Shown here in pieces: positions 1 through 7,380 of a stretch of DNA of 64,000 nt. The notes beneath the pieces are model-generated. The model saw only the letters and a program-made list of their open reading frames with translations, had not been told where the DNA came from and did not search any database. The translations under genes and the position numbers were made by a program. Source of the DNA: Salipaludibacillus keqinensis (GTDB lineage: Bacteria > Bacillota > Bacilli > Bacillales > Salisediminibacteriaceae); the NCBI RefSeq assembly GCF_003226325.1, contig NZ_PDOD01000003.1:186001-250000 (forward strand), read 5' to 3'. Each line of letters opens with the position of its first letter. The stretch's first letter is position 1.

Positions 1-2
1 AA

Positions 3-806
3 ATGATTGCAGAAATGGACAATCCTCAAGCAGATTTATGGTATGGAGGTGGAGGGCTTCTTCCTTTTGAGTCGGCAATTGAGCATGGTTTTATTGAAGC
101 CTATACTCCGGAATCAGTATCTGATTGGGAAGCATATGAGAACGATATTAAGGTTCGACATGAAGATTGGATGTGGACAGGAGTAGAGGTATTTGTTCTT
201 GGTTTGGTTTATAACACAGATCTTGTTGATGAAAGTGAGCTACCACAGACATGGGATGACTTGTTAGATGAACGTTGGGAAGATGAACTTCAAATGCCAA
301 ATCCAGCAGCATCAGGAACAGCAACGTTATTAGTACTTAGTCAGTTGATGGAAAAAGGCGAAGAGGCAGGCTGGGAGTATTTTGACCAGTTGTATCAGCA
401 AATGAATGCAATGCCTGACTCAGGTGGTGCACCATCTCAGGCTGCAGGAACAGGCGAAGCTCAAATTGGTATTGGCTTTGACTTTATGGCTTATCAAATG
501 ATGGAGCGTGGAGAATCTGTTGACTTTCACGTACCAGAAAATACGCCAATTCTTGTAAATCCTGTTTCATTAGTAAAGGATGGTCCTAATCCAGAAAATG
601 GGAAGAAGTTTATCGACTTTATGATGTCTGAGGAAGGGCAGGAAATTAAAGCTAACTGGAACCACATACCGTTGCATCCAAACGTAGAATCGCAATCGCC
701 ACTAACTATAGATAGTCTGCAAGAGCATGCGATGGACTTGGACATCGACTGGGTCGTAGATAACTATGATGATGTGCGTAATCAGTGGAGAGAAAGATAC
801 CAATAA
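3..806 (+). CDS. ABC transporter substrate-binding protein, 5' end outside window
   Basis: Family 1 extracellular solute-binding protein of the Fe3+/polyamine/2-aminoethylphosphonate type. It should capture a small ligand outside the membrane and deliver it to the permease encoded downstream. Only the last 267 codons are present, so the signal peptide and lipobox are not visible; the frame is open to the left edge. The fragment holds typical hinge and C-lobe features: an NP-A-SGTA segment near residue 100, GIGFDF near 158, and a closing KKFIDFMMSEEGQE helix that is standard in this family. An ATPase gene follows after 32 bases with a good ribosome site, so the genes are one operon. The ligand cannot be read from sequence; the phosphatase and GlpP genes downstream hint at a phosphorylated or glycerol-containing compound (inference). 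Confidence 0.88.
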   Translation: MIAEMDNPQADLWYGGGGLLPFESAIEHGFIEAYTPESVSDWEAYENDIKVRHEDWMWTGVEVFVLGLVYNTDLVDESELPQTWDDLLDERWEDELQMPNPAASGTATLLVLSQLMEKGEEAGWEYFDQLYQQMNAMPDSGGAPSQAAGTGEAQIGIGFDFMAYQMMERGESVDFHVPENTPILVNPVSLVKDGPNPENGKKFIDFMMSEEGQEIKANWNHIPLHPNVESQSPLTIDSLQEHAMDLDIDWVVDNYDDVRNQWRERYQ

Positions 807-838
807 AGCTCTTTTAAACTATTAGGAGGAATATTCAT

Positions 839-1969
839 ATGGGATCAGTTAAAGTTCAAAACTTAGTGAAAAAATACGATAAAGCAACAGCATTAAAAGG
901 GGTAGATTTGGACATCAAAGAGGGCGAATTTTATGCCCTCCTTGGTCCTTCAGGCTGTGGGAAAACAACAACGATGCGTTGTATAGCAGGCTTTGAAAAA
1001 CCTACTTCAGGAGAAATCTTAATTGGGGACAAGGTAGTAAACAATGTACCCGCTAACCGCCGTAATTGTGGAATGGTTTTCCAAAGCTATGCCTTGTTCC
1101 CTCATTACAATGTATTTGAGAATGTTGCATATAGTCTGAATATTCGAGATCTTTACAGTGGTTCAATGGGTCAAAGAGCTAAAACATTTGCTCGACTCAT
1201 GAGCAGACGGTTAAGCAAGCCTACAAAGGAAATACAGCGAAAGGTTCATGATGCATTAGAATATGTTGAACTTGGTCACCTAGCGGAACGAGGAGTGAAC
1301 GAACTCTCTGGTGGTCAACAACAACGTGTAGCTCTTGCAAGGGCATTGGTCATGGAGCCGTCTGTCCTTTTGATGGACGAGCCGCTCTCAAACTTAGATA
1401 AAAAGTTGAGAAATACAATGAGAACAACGATTAGGAGAATTCAACAGGATTTAAAAATTACTACGATCTTCGTTACACACGATCAGGAAGAAGCTATGAG
1501 TATGGCTGACCATGTTGCAGTCATGCGAGACGGTGAAATTGTTCAGATGGCTACGCCAACAGAACTTTACAGTTCACCTAAAGATCCGTTTGTAGCTGAT
1601 TTCGTAGGCTCTTCTAATATTTACGAGGGGCAAGTGATGGAGACTAATGCGCAAGGAAACCCAATAGTTAAAATTACAGACAACATTCATCTAGTATCTG
1701 ACACTCGTACAGATAAAAAAGATGTAAAAGTATTAGTCCGTCCTGAGGGGATAGAGATTCTTCGTAAGGGAAGTACGGTGAAATCAGAAAATGTAGTAGA
1801 AGCAAAAGTGAAAATTAGTACATACCTAGGTCCGACGATTCGTTATGATTTAGAACTTGAGGGCATGGATGTAATGGTAGAAGAGGAGTTCCAGCCTAAC
1901 ACAACACTGTATGCAGAAGGAGACACGGTCAGTGTTCATTTGCCTATGGAAAGGGTGGTACTTATATGA
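839..1969 (+). CDS. ABC transporter ATP-binding protein (PotA/FbpC type)
   Basis: Cytoplasmic ATPase that powers the importer. Seen: Walker A GPSGCGKT at residues 36-43, Q-loop Gln82, signature LSGGQQQR at 156-163, Walker B LLMDE ending at 181, D-loop SNLD, and H-loop His214 in THDQEEA. A C-terminal TOBE-type region of about 110 residues completes the 376-aa protein. Between the Q-loop and the signature there is an extra basic stretch of about 30 residues (about 102-134), longer than in ordinary PotA or FbpC. The start is the ATG 10 bases after TAGGAGGAA. The stop overlaps the permease start (ATGA), which indicates translational coupling. The family imports iron, polyamines or phosphonates, so the substrate is open. 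Confidence 0.92.
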   Translation: MGSVKVQNLVKKYDKATALKGVDLDIKEGEFYALLGPSGCGKTTTMRCIAGFEKPTSGEILIGDKVVNNVPANRRNCGMVFQSYALFPHYNVFENVAYSLNIRDLYSGSMGQRAKTFARLMSRRLSKPTKEIQRKVHDALEYVELGHLAERGVNELSGGQQQRVALARALVMEPSVLLMDEPLSNLDKKLRNTMRTTIRRIQQDLKITTIFVTHDQEEAMSMADHVAVMRDGEIVQMATPTELYSSPKDPFVADFVGSSNIYEGQVMETNAQGNPIVKITDNIHLVSDTRTDKKDVKVLVRPEGIEILRKGSTVKSENVVEAKVKISTYLGPTIRYDLELEGMDVMVEEEFQPNTTLYAEGDTVSVHLPMERVVLI

Positions 1970-3708
1970 GCAATGAAAATAAACCAAAAGGGCAGAACTC
2001 CAAGCTCGGAGATTGGTTTAGAACTTTTGATAGTTTGAAAATAATGAAGTGGTCTGTTTACTTGTTTTTCTTCTTATTTCTCGTTTTACCACTCTTTTCG
2101 GTCTTTCTTGTAAGCTTTACAGGTCAGCCGGTGAACATTCTTGGTTCTCTAGTGAATCCCGACATTATGGCTACGAATATAGAAAGATTAAGCAATGCTT
2201 CTTTAGAGCATTATCAAAGTTTGTTAGGAGGAGGAACCTACTTCTATGCTCTAAGAAATAGTTTAGGTTTAGCAATTAGTGTTTCTATTCTAGTTATATT
2301 ACTATGTCTTCCTTTAGCCTATGCATTTGCAAGAACGACCATGCCTTTTAAAAAGACGCTTGCGGCATTATGCACCATTCCTCTTATTGTACCTACATTC
2401 ATTTCAGCGGCTGGATTCATTATCATGTTTGGCCGAACAGGTTGGGTAAACACGATTTATCAGTCGCTAGGATTTGATGGATTGTTAATTAATGCCTATT
2501 CGATGACGTCTATTGTGTTAATTCAAGTGTTTTTCTTCTTTCCATTTGCTTTATGGCCAATGGTAGCCGCGTTTAAAATTGCGGATATGTCTTTAGAAGA
2601 GGCTTCGAACAACATGGGATCGAAAAACTGGACAACGATGTTTTTCGTTACATTTCCTCTGGCGATTCCTGGTATTATTTCAGCGGCACTACTCATTTTC
2701 ACTGTCAGTTTCTCGGACTTTGGTACGCCAATTATCCTTGCACCAGACGGTTTGAACTTAATTGTTGTTGAAGCATACCGAGAAATATCTGGTTTCTTTA
2801 ACTGGGCTGGAGCTTCTATTTTAACCATAGTCATGGTTGCTGTTGCAGCTATCTTCTTTTGGCTGCAGCGTTATATTACTAAAAATAAAGATTACGGTAC
2901 GCTCTCTGGTAAACCAAAAGGGATGAGACTAAACGACAGCAAATGGGTTACTCGCTCCCTTTTAGTTTACACTTGCCTTATTCTACTAATACCAATGTTT
3001 GTACTGTTATCTGTTTTGGTTCAATCATTTGCGACGACATGGGGCGCAGATTTCCTTCCTCGTGGATTTACGATTGCTCATTATGCAACAGTATTTACTC
3101 GCTCCGGTGATAATATTATGAACAGTCTTTTACTAGCTGGTGGGGCACTGCTCATTAGTATGATTGTGGCGACTCTTGTATCATATTTTGTCGTTCGTGA
3201 AAAAACATCCAAATTAGATTTTATGTCTTCTATACCACTTATTGTTCCGGGTATTGCACTAGGTATAGCTTATATTCAGACGTTCAATACAGCACCTTTG
3301 CAATTAACAGGCACAGCTTTCTTACTTATTGTGGCCTATGCAATTAGAAGAATGCCTTACATGATACGTTCGACAATGGGGACGATGATGGCGATTAAGT
3401 CAGATATTGAAGAGGCGGCCGTCAATTTAGGAGCTTCTAAATTAGTTGCCATTATTACTGTAGTAGGGCCGTTGATGCTTCCTGGTATTGCTGCTGGCTC
3501 GATTCTTGTATTCGTTACAGTTATTAAAGAAACAAGCATTACCGTCTTAATGGCTCCAGCAGATTGGGCACCAATGAGTTTAATGGTATTTCAGAATTTG
3601 CTACGCGGTGAAGTGTATACCGCTTCGGCTATGGCGATGCTTATTATTGTTCTTGTCATCATCTTACAAACACTCGCTAATAAAATCACGAAAAATTCTC
3701 TTTACTAA
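1966..3708 (+). CDS. ABC transporter permease, fused two-domain FbpB type
   Basis: A 580-residue membrane protein with about 12 predicted helices, made of two homologous permease halves fused in one chain, as in FbpB/PhnV-type importers. Each half carries an EAA loop that docks on the ATPase: SLEEASNNMGSKNW near residue 210 and DIEEAAVNLGASKL near 480. It forms the whole transmembrane channel, so no second permease gene is needed. It overlaps the ATPase gene by four bases, and its TAA stop shares one base with the next ATG (TAATG), so translation is probably coupled along the operon. Confidence 0.92.
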   Translation: MSNENKPKGQNSKLGDWFRTFDSLKIMKWSVYLFFFLFLVLPLFSVFLVSFTGQPVNILGSLVNPDIMATNIERLSNASLEHYQSLLGGGTYFYALRNSLGLAISVSILVILLCLPLAYAFARTTMPFKKTLAALCTIPLIVPTFISAAGFIIMFGRTGWVNTIYQSLGFDGLLINAYSMTSIVLIQVFFFFPFALWPMVAAFKIADMSLEEASNNMGSKNWTTMFFVTFPLAIPGIISAALLIFTVSFSDFGTPIILAPDGLNLIVVEAYREISGFFNWAGASILTIVMVAVAAIFFWLQRYITKNKDYGTLSGKPKGMRLNDSKWVTRSLLVYTCLILLIPMFVLLSVLVQSFATTWGADFLPRGFTIAHYATVFTRSGDNIMNSLLLAGGALLISMIVATLVSYFVVREKTSKLDFMSSIPLIVPGIALGIAYIQTFNTAPLQLTGTAFLLIVAYAIRRMPYMIRSTMGTMMAIKSDIEEAAVNLGASKLVAIITVVGPLMLPGIAAGSILVFVTVIKETSITVLMAPADWAPMSLMVFQNLLRGEVYTASAMAMLIIVLVIILQTLANKITKNSLY

Positions 3709-4496
3709 TGAGTAGTATTAAAGGATTTATTATCGATTTGGACGGAACTGTCTATTTACAGGATTCCCCTATTCCTGGGGCAATAGAGGCGATTAATCGG
3801 CTTTATGAACAAGGACATAAAATATGTTTTTTAACGAATAATCCTACAAGAGAAAACAAATTTTATTATCAAAAGTTGAAAAATATGGGTCTGCATGTAT
3901 CGTTGAATGATGTACTTTCTGCAACATACATAACGACCCTCTTCTTTCAACAGATCATGGAAGAGAAGGATCGTCTCTGGGTAGAGGGGGAGCCTGCTTT
4001 AAGAAGAGAGCTTCAAAAAGCTGGTCTAGCAATGGCCTCTTCTCCCTTGACTTCTACTATGGCGGTACTTGGGGGTGGACCCTCTTTCACTTTTAATCAT
4101 TTAAACAATCTTTATCAGGCTTACCTTAAGGGGGCCAAAATGTATGCGACTAACTCGGATCTTACTTGCCCACTAGAAAATGAGAAAGTCCCTGATACGG
4201 GAGCTTGGATCGCTGCTTTGGAAAGCCTAATGGGGGAGAATTCGTTTGTGGAAGTTATCGGAAAACCTTCTTCGAACACAGCAAAAACAGTTTTGCGCCA
4301 TCTGAATCTCTCTCCAGAGGATTGTTATGTCGTTGGAGATCGGCTAGACACGGATATCCTTTTAGCTCAGCAGAATGGTATGAAAAGTGTTTTAGTCCTT
4401 ACAGGTGTCACGTCCTTGGAAGATTTGAAAAATCATTCTGGTGCTCAACCGAATTATGTATTGAAATCCTTACCAGAACTAACTATCATTGAGTAG
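3708..4496 (+). CDS. HAD superfamily IIA phosphatase (NagD/AraL-like)
   Basis: Cytoplasmic HAD phosphatase, 262 aa. Motif I is DLDGTVY, with the nucleophile Asp10 and general acid Asp12; motif II is FLTNNPTR near residue 42; motif III is VVGDRLDTDI near 210. The spacing gives a type IIA cap. Family members dephosphorylate nucleotides, sugar phosphates, glycerol phosphate or p-nitrophenyl phosphate with broad specificity. It has no ribosome site of its own and starts on the TAATG junction with the permease, so it is made together with the transporter. The pairing suggests it removes phosphate from an imported or derived compound, perhaps glycerol 3-phosphate given the GlpP gene that follows; this is inference. 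Confidence 0.88.
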   Translation: MSSIKGFIIDLDGTVYLQDSPIPGAIEAINRLYEQGHKICFLTNNPTRENKFYYQKLKNMGLHVSLNDVLSATYITTLFFQQIMEEKDRLWVEGEPALRRELQKAGLAMASSPLTSTMAVLGGGPSFTFNHLNNLYQAYLKGAKMYATNSDLTCPLENEKVPDTGAWIAALESLMGENSFVEVIGKPSSNTAKTVLRHLNLSPEDCYVVGDRLDTDILLAQQNGMKSVLVLTGVTSLEDLKNHSGAQPNYVLKSLPELTIIE

Positions 4497-4524
4497 GGTG
4501 TTTATTCATCATGAAAGGCTGGTA

Positions 4525-5112
4525 ATGAAAGTGAAATCTAAGAAATCAGATCAGTTAGTAAATATGATAGAGTCGCAGGTTATTGCAGCAATTAGTAGTC
4601 CAAATCAAATTGATCAGGCGATCAAAAGTCAGTGTAATGTAGCGTTCTTGCTAACAGGTGACATTTGCAATATGCATACTCATGTCAATAGATTACAACA
4701 AGGTGGACTAAGCGTATTTGTTCACTTGGATCTGATTGAAGGTTTGAAAAGCGACAAAAAAGCTGTCCAATTTATTGGGGAAGTGATTAAACCTGAAGGA
4801 ATCATAACTACGAAACCTTTTCTCATTAAGTATGCTAAGAGTATAGGTTTGATTACCATCCAGCGTTTGTTTTTAATCGATAGCACTGCTTTAGAAAAAG
4901 GAATGCAGATGGTCGAATCCTCTAAGCCAGATGCTATTGAAATGCTTCCCGGAATTATTCCAAAGGTAGTAGACCGTATCTCGCGAACAATGGATATGCC
5001 AATAATTACTGGAGGTCTTCTTGAAACGAAAGAAGAAGTGATGGAAAGTTTAGAAGCTGGAGCTCTTGCGACATCCATTGGTTCACCATGTTTATGGGAT
5101 ATCGACTTATAA
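4525..5112 (+). CDS. glpP: Glycerol-3-phosphate-responsive antiterminator GlpP
   Basis: RNA-binding antiterminator of the GlpP family (B. subtilis GlpP is of similar length), which with glycerol 3-phosphate lets transcription read through the leader terminators of glp genes. The C-terminal half has the family's TIM-barrel-like segments (AIEMLPGIIPKVV, PIITGGLLETKEEV, ATSIGSPCLW). I start at the ATG at 4525, six bases after AAAGG, giving 195 aa; a TTG at 4489 would add 12 residues, lacks a ribosome site and lies inside the phosphatase gene. No glpF, glpK or glpD is in this window. Its place at the end of an ABC/HAD operon links that transporter to glycerol-phosphate metabolism. A weak hairpin follows at 5122-5147. 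Confidence 0.85.
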   Translation: MKVKSKKSDQLVNMIESQVIAAISSPNQIDQAIKSQCNVAFLLTGDICNMHTHVNRLQQGGLSVFVHLDLIEGLKSDKKAVQFIGEVIKPEGIITTKPFLIKYAKSIGLITIQRLFLIDSTALEKGMQMVESSKPDAIEMLPGIIPKVVDRISRTMDMPIITGGLLETKEEVMESLEAGALATSIGSPCLWDIDL

Positions 5113-5121
5113 CTACTTCTG

Positions 5122-5147
5122 CCTGCTGTGTATATAAACACAGCAGG
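5122..5147 (+). terminator. Candidate terminator after glpP
   Basis: Ten-base perfect inverted repeat CCTGCTGTGT / ACACAGCAGG with a six-base loop, ten bases after the glpP stop. The U-tract that follows is poor (TCTAATTAAAT), so termination may be incomplete. Confidence 0.55.
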
Positions 5148-5196
5148 TCTAATTAAATATGCACAATATTATTAATCTAACTGCCAATTTTGGTGA

Positions 5197-6336
5197 ATGA
5201 AAGTAGTGATAGATTTGTTAGAAGTGGAGACTGGAAAATTAAATATGAGCTTTACAGATTCTATTCGACCTATAGAAGAAGTAACTGGAACTTTCGAATC
5301 TGCAAACTATATTTATATTTGTGCTGGATATGGCAATACGTTACTTGCCGATCATCAATTAATGGAGTCTTTAATACGGTTAAAAAACAGACCTGCCATG
5401 AAAGTGTTTTTACACCCTACTACTTCAGTTAAGACACATCGATTCATGGAAATTATTACACAGTTTCCTATGGCTCAGTTTTATTTTCATGCCTCTGCGA
5501 ACAGCGGTATCATTGTGACAGACGAGGCGGCTTATTTAAACGAAACAATTCTAAAAGATTACAATTCAGAATGTGGAAAAAATCACGGGGTCGGAATGTA
5601 TTCTGTGGATCAACATGTGATTGATTATTTGACTTCTTGTCTAAAAAAACTGATCGATACGAAAGATTATCATGCTGTAAGTCAGTCTACGATTAAATCA
5701 TTCTTCGAAAATACTGTTTCTTATGGGGATTCTTTACGTAATCAATTAATTATGCTTATCTATTCTTTTGAAGCCATTCTCTGTGATTTTTCAGATGATC
5801 TGACTCTAAATGAAAATAAAGATGCAAGCCAACCCTGTAAAAAAGGTTTGTTAAATGCGTTCTCTCGATGGCAGAACGCTCTTACTTCTGTAATCGAGGA
5901 AGTGAATGAGGTTCTCTGCAAGTCTTCTAAAATGAATTATAAAGGAAATGCCAACAGGAAAATTCATACGACTATGTATGAGATACGATCGCTTCTTTAT
6001 GATTTTGAGAATATTTCGTTTTCTACTGAAGTAAAAAAATCAATCGAATTATCGTCTGCGGTCGAAGACGATGAACTAGGTTATTCACACCAACTTATTG
6101 AAAAGTATGCCGGAATATACAACCACTTGATTGGCACGGAAGAAGTCGAAGGCGATGAATCTGATGGCTATATAAACAACATTGCATCTACACTAGCTCA
6201 GATGAAGAAAGAAGCGGATGTTTCTGAAAGCGCTTCACTTGTTCGCTATAAACAAATGGAAGAAATGTATGATCGATTGACCCTACTTAATTATCATATA
6301 AACAAATTTGCTTTTCATCTAAAGTACGGAACTTAG
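5197..6336 (+). CDS. Protein of unknown function, 379 aa
   Basis: I do not recognise this protein. It has no signal peptide or membrane helix. Residues about 30-125 alternate short hydrophobic strands and helices (YIYICAGYG, KVFLHPTTS, QFYFHASAN, SGIIVTD), a pattern loosely like half of a phospholipase-D-type fold, but no HKD motif is present. Residues about 130-379 are predicted helical, with acidic stretches and a helix-rich tail. The ATG at 5197 follows TTTTGGTGA, a weak ribosome site. It lies 84 bases after glpP and beyond a weak hairpin, so it could be read through from that operon. An inverted GGGACGG element begins five bases after its stop. The coding call rests on the long open frame with normal codon use. 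Confidence 0.6.
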   Translation: MKVVIDLLEVETGKLNMSFTDSIRPIEEVTGTFESANYIYICAGYGNTLLADHQLMESLIRLKNRPAMKVFLHPTTSVKTHRFMEIITQFPMAQFYFHASANSGIIVTDEAAYLNETILKDYNSECGKNHGVGMYSVDQHVIDYLTSCLKKLIDTKDYHAVSQSTIKSFFENTVSYGDSLRNQLIMLIYSFEAILCDFSDDLTLNENKDASQPCKKGLLNAFSRWQNALTSVIEEVNEVLCKSSKMNYKGNANRKIHTTMYEIRSLLYDFENISFSTEVKKSIELSSAVEDDELGYSHQLIEKYAGIYNHLIGTEEVEGDESDGYINNIASTLAQMKKEADVSESASLVRYKQMEEMYDRLTLLNYHINKFAFHLKYGT

Positions 6337-6340
6337 GACT

Positions 6341-6368
6341 GGACCGGAGGGACGGTTCCTGTGGTCGA
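6341..6368 (+). repeat. GGGACGG inverted element, copy 1
   Basis: Core GGGACGGTTCC with GACC on the left and GGTC on the right. It is five bases after the stop of the unknown gene. It is the leftmost copy in the window. Confidence 0.8.
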
Positions 6369-6531
6369 GGGGTATTTTCTAATGTTCGAAGCGGAGTCCT
6401 TAAGACCTCTGTATGGATTCTCTGAAAGTAATCTCTGGTATTGCTCCTTCATTGGCGTTGGTTCGAATGAGCGTTTGTGGAAAGTTCGAAACAGCACGTT
6501 GGTGGTGGAGTTTTCAATTTGGAGTGCCGAT

Positions 6532-6554
6532 GACCGTAGGAACCGTCCCTCTGG
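6532..6554 (-). repeat. GGGACGG inverted element, copy 2 (reverse)
   Basis: Reverse-orientation copy with core GGAACCGTCCC. It lies about 165 bases from copy 1 and just upstream of the SQ operon promoter. The next copy to the right is at 24.1 kb. Confidence 0.75.
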
Positions 6555-6589
6555 AAATTATCTTTTTTTTAGTAATATTCAAAAAAGTA

Positions 6590-6650
6590 TTGAGAACGCT
6601 TTCTTTGTGTTCTATAATGGTTTTAAAGGTAACGATGTTTAATTAAACAT
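6590..6650 (+). promoter_or_regulatory. SQ operon promoter with cre-like site and palindromic operator
   Basis: TTGAGA at 6590-6595 and TATAAT at 6613-6618 are separated by exactly 17 bases, a near-consensus sigma-A promoter. TGAGAACGCTTTCT at 6591-6604 matches 12 of 14 positions of the CcpA cre consensus and covers the -35 box and spacer. A perfect 16-base palindrome, ATGTTTAATTAAACAT at 6635-6650, sits just after the expected transcription start and 36 bases before the first start codon; it is a good candidate operator for the GntR regulator in the operon. Short open frames in this stretch are not genes. Confidence 0.7.
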
Positions 6651-6685
6651 ACCTATATTTAAAACGGATTTTAGGAGGTCGTGTC

Positions 6686-7360
6686 TTGGAAACATTCCAG
6701 CATATTAAAGAGAATAATCCGGATTTAAAGATTTATCATATTGAGGATCGACAGTTCAGCAAGTACGGGAGAGTTTTAACGGAGGGGGCTTTTTCACACA
6801 TTATAGATAAAATGGATGAGTACCCGATTCCTGAACGTGAAAATGTGTATAAAGCGTCAGTAAGTGAATTGGAGTTTACCAGTAATCGAGGAAACTACGA
6901 GCGTGTTTTTTTCGGAGGTAGTCCCGTTCAAATTGGCTACTGTAATGGCAACACGCACAAGTTAAATGCGTTGGAATACCACAAAACGAGTGAAATAAAT
7001 GTAGCAGTTACAGATTTCATCTTATTGTTAGCAGACAAAGAAGATTTAATAGAAAATACAATTGATTCTTCAAAAGTAGAAGCTTTCTATGTCCCTAAAG
7101 GCGTGAATCTCGAAATCTATCCTTACACCCTTCATTTCGCACCGTGTAAGGTTCAACCGGAAGGCTTTAAATGTATTGTAATCTTACCTAAAGGAACAAA
7201 TGAGCCTATTGAAACGCATGAACATACTTTTGATGATAGTGAAAGCGATCTGCTTTTCATGGAGAATAAATGGTTAATTGCTCATCCGGAACGAAAGACG
7301 TTAATAGAAAAGGGAGCATTTCCAGGTATTAGAGGAGAAAACATACAAATTAAACTGTGA
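6686..7360 (+). CDS. DUF4867 family protein, first gene of the SQ operon
   Basis: A 224-aa soluble protein that I assign to DUF4867, an uncharacterised family with a cupin-like appearance. The start is TTG, seven bases after AGGAGG at 6673-6678. The C-terminal half holds a cupin-like run: VEAFYVPKGVNLEIYPYTLHFAPC near residues 132-152 and ETHEHTFDD near 177, whose His and Glu residues could bind a metal. It is the first gene after the operon promoter and 20 bases before the sulfoquinovosidase gene. The context suggests a step on SQ or an early intermediate, such as mutarotation, epimerisation or protection of an unstable sugar, but this is inference; no biochemical role is known to me. Confidence 0.75.
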   Translation: METFQHIKENNPDLKIYHIEDRQFSKYGRVLTEGAFSHIIDKMDEYPIPERENVYKASVSELEFTSNRGNYERVFFGGSPVQIGYCNGNTHKLNALEYHKTSEINVAVTDFILLLADKEDLIENTIDSSKVEAFYVPKGVNLEIYPYTLHFAPCKVQPEGFKCIVILPKGTNEPIETHEHTFDDSESDLLFMENKWLIAHPERKTLIEKGAFPGIRGENIQIKL

Positions 7361-7380
7361 ACAAGAAGGGAGCGAATTAA

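Noticed and set aside
6361-6646. Two overlapping short frames upstream of the SQ operon, one ending in a stretch like an ABC permease C-terminus
   Set aside because: The permease-like words come from a GGGACGG element and from the promoter DNA; there is no ribosome site, and a near-consensus promoter with cre and palindrome occupies the same bases.
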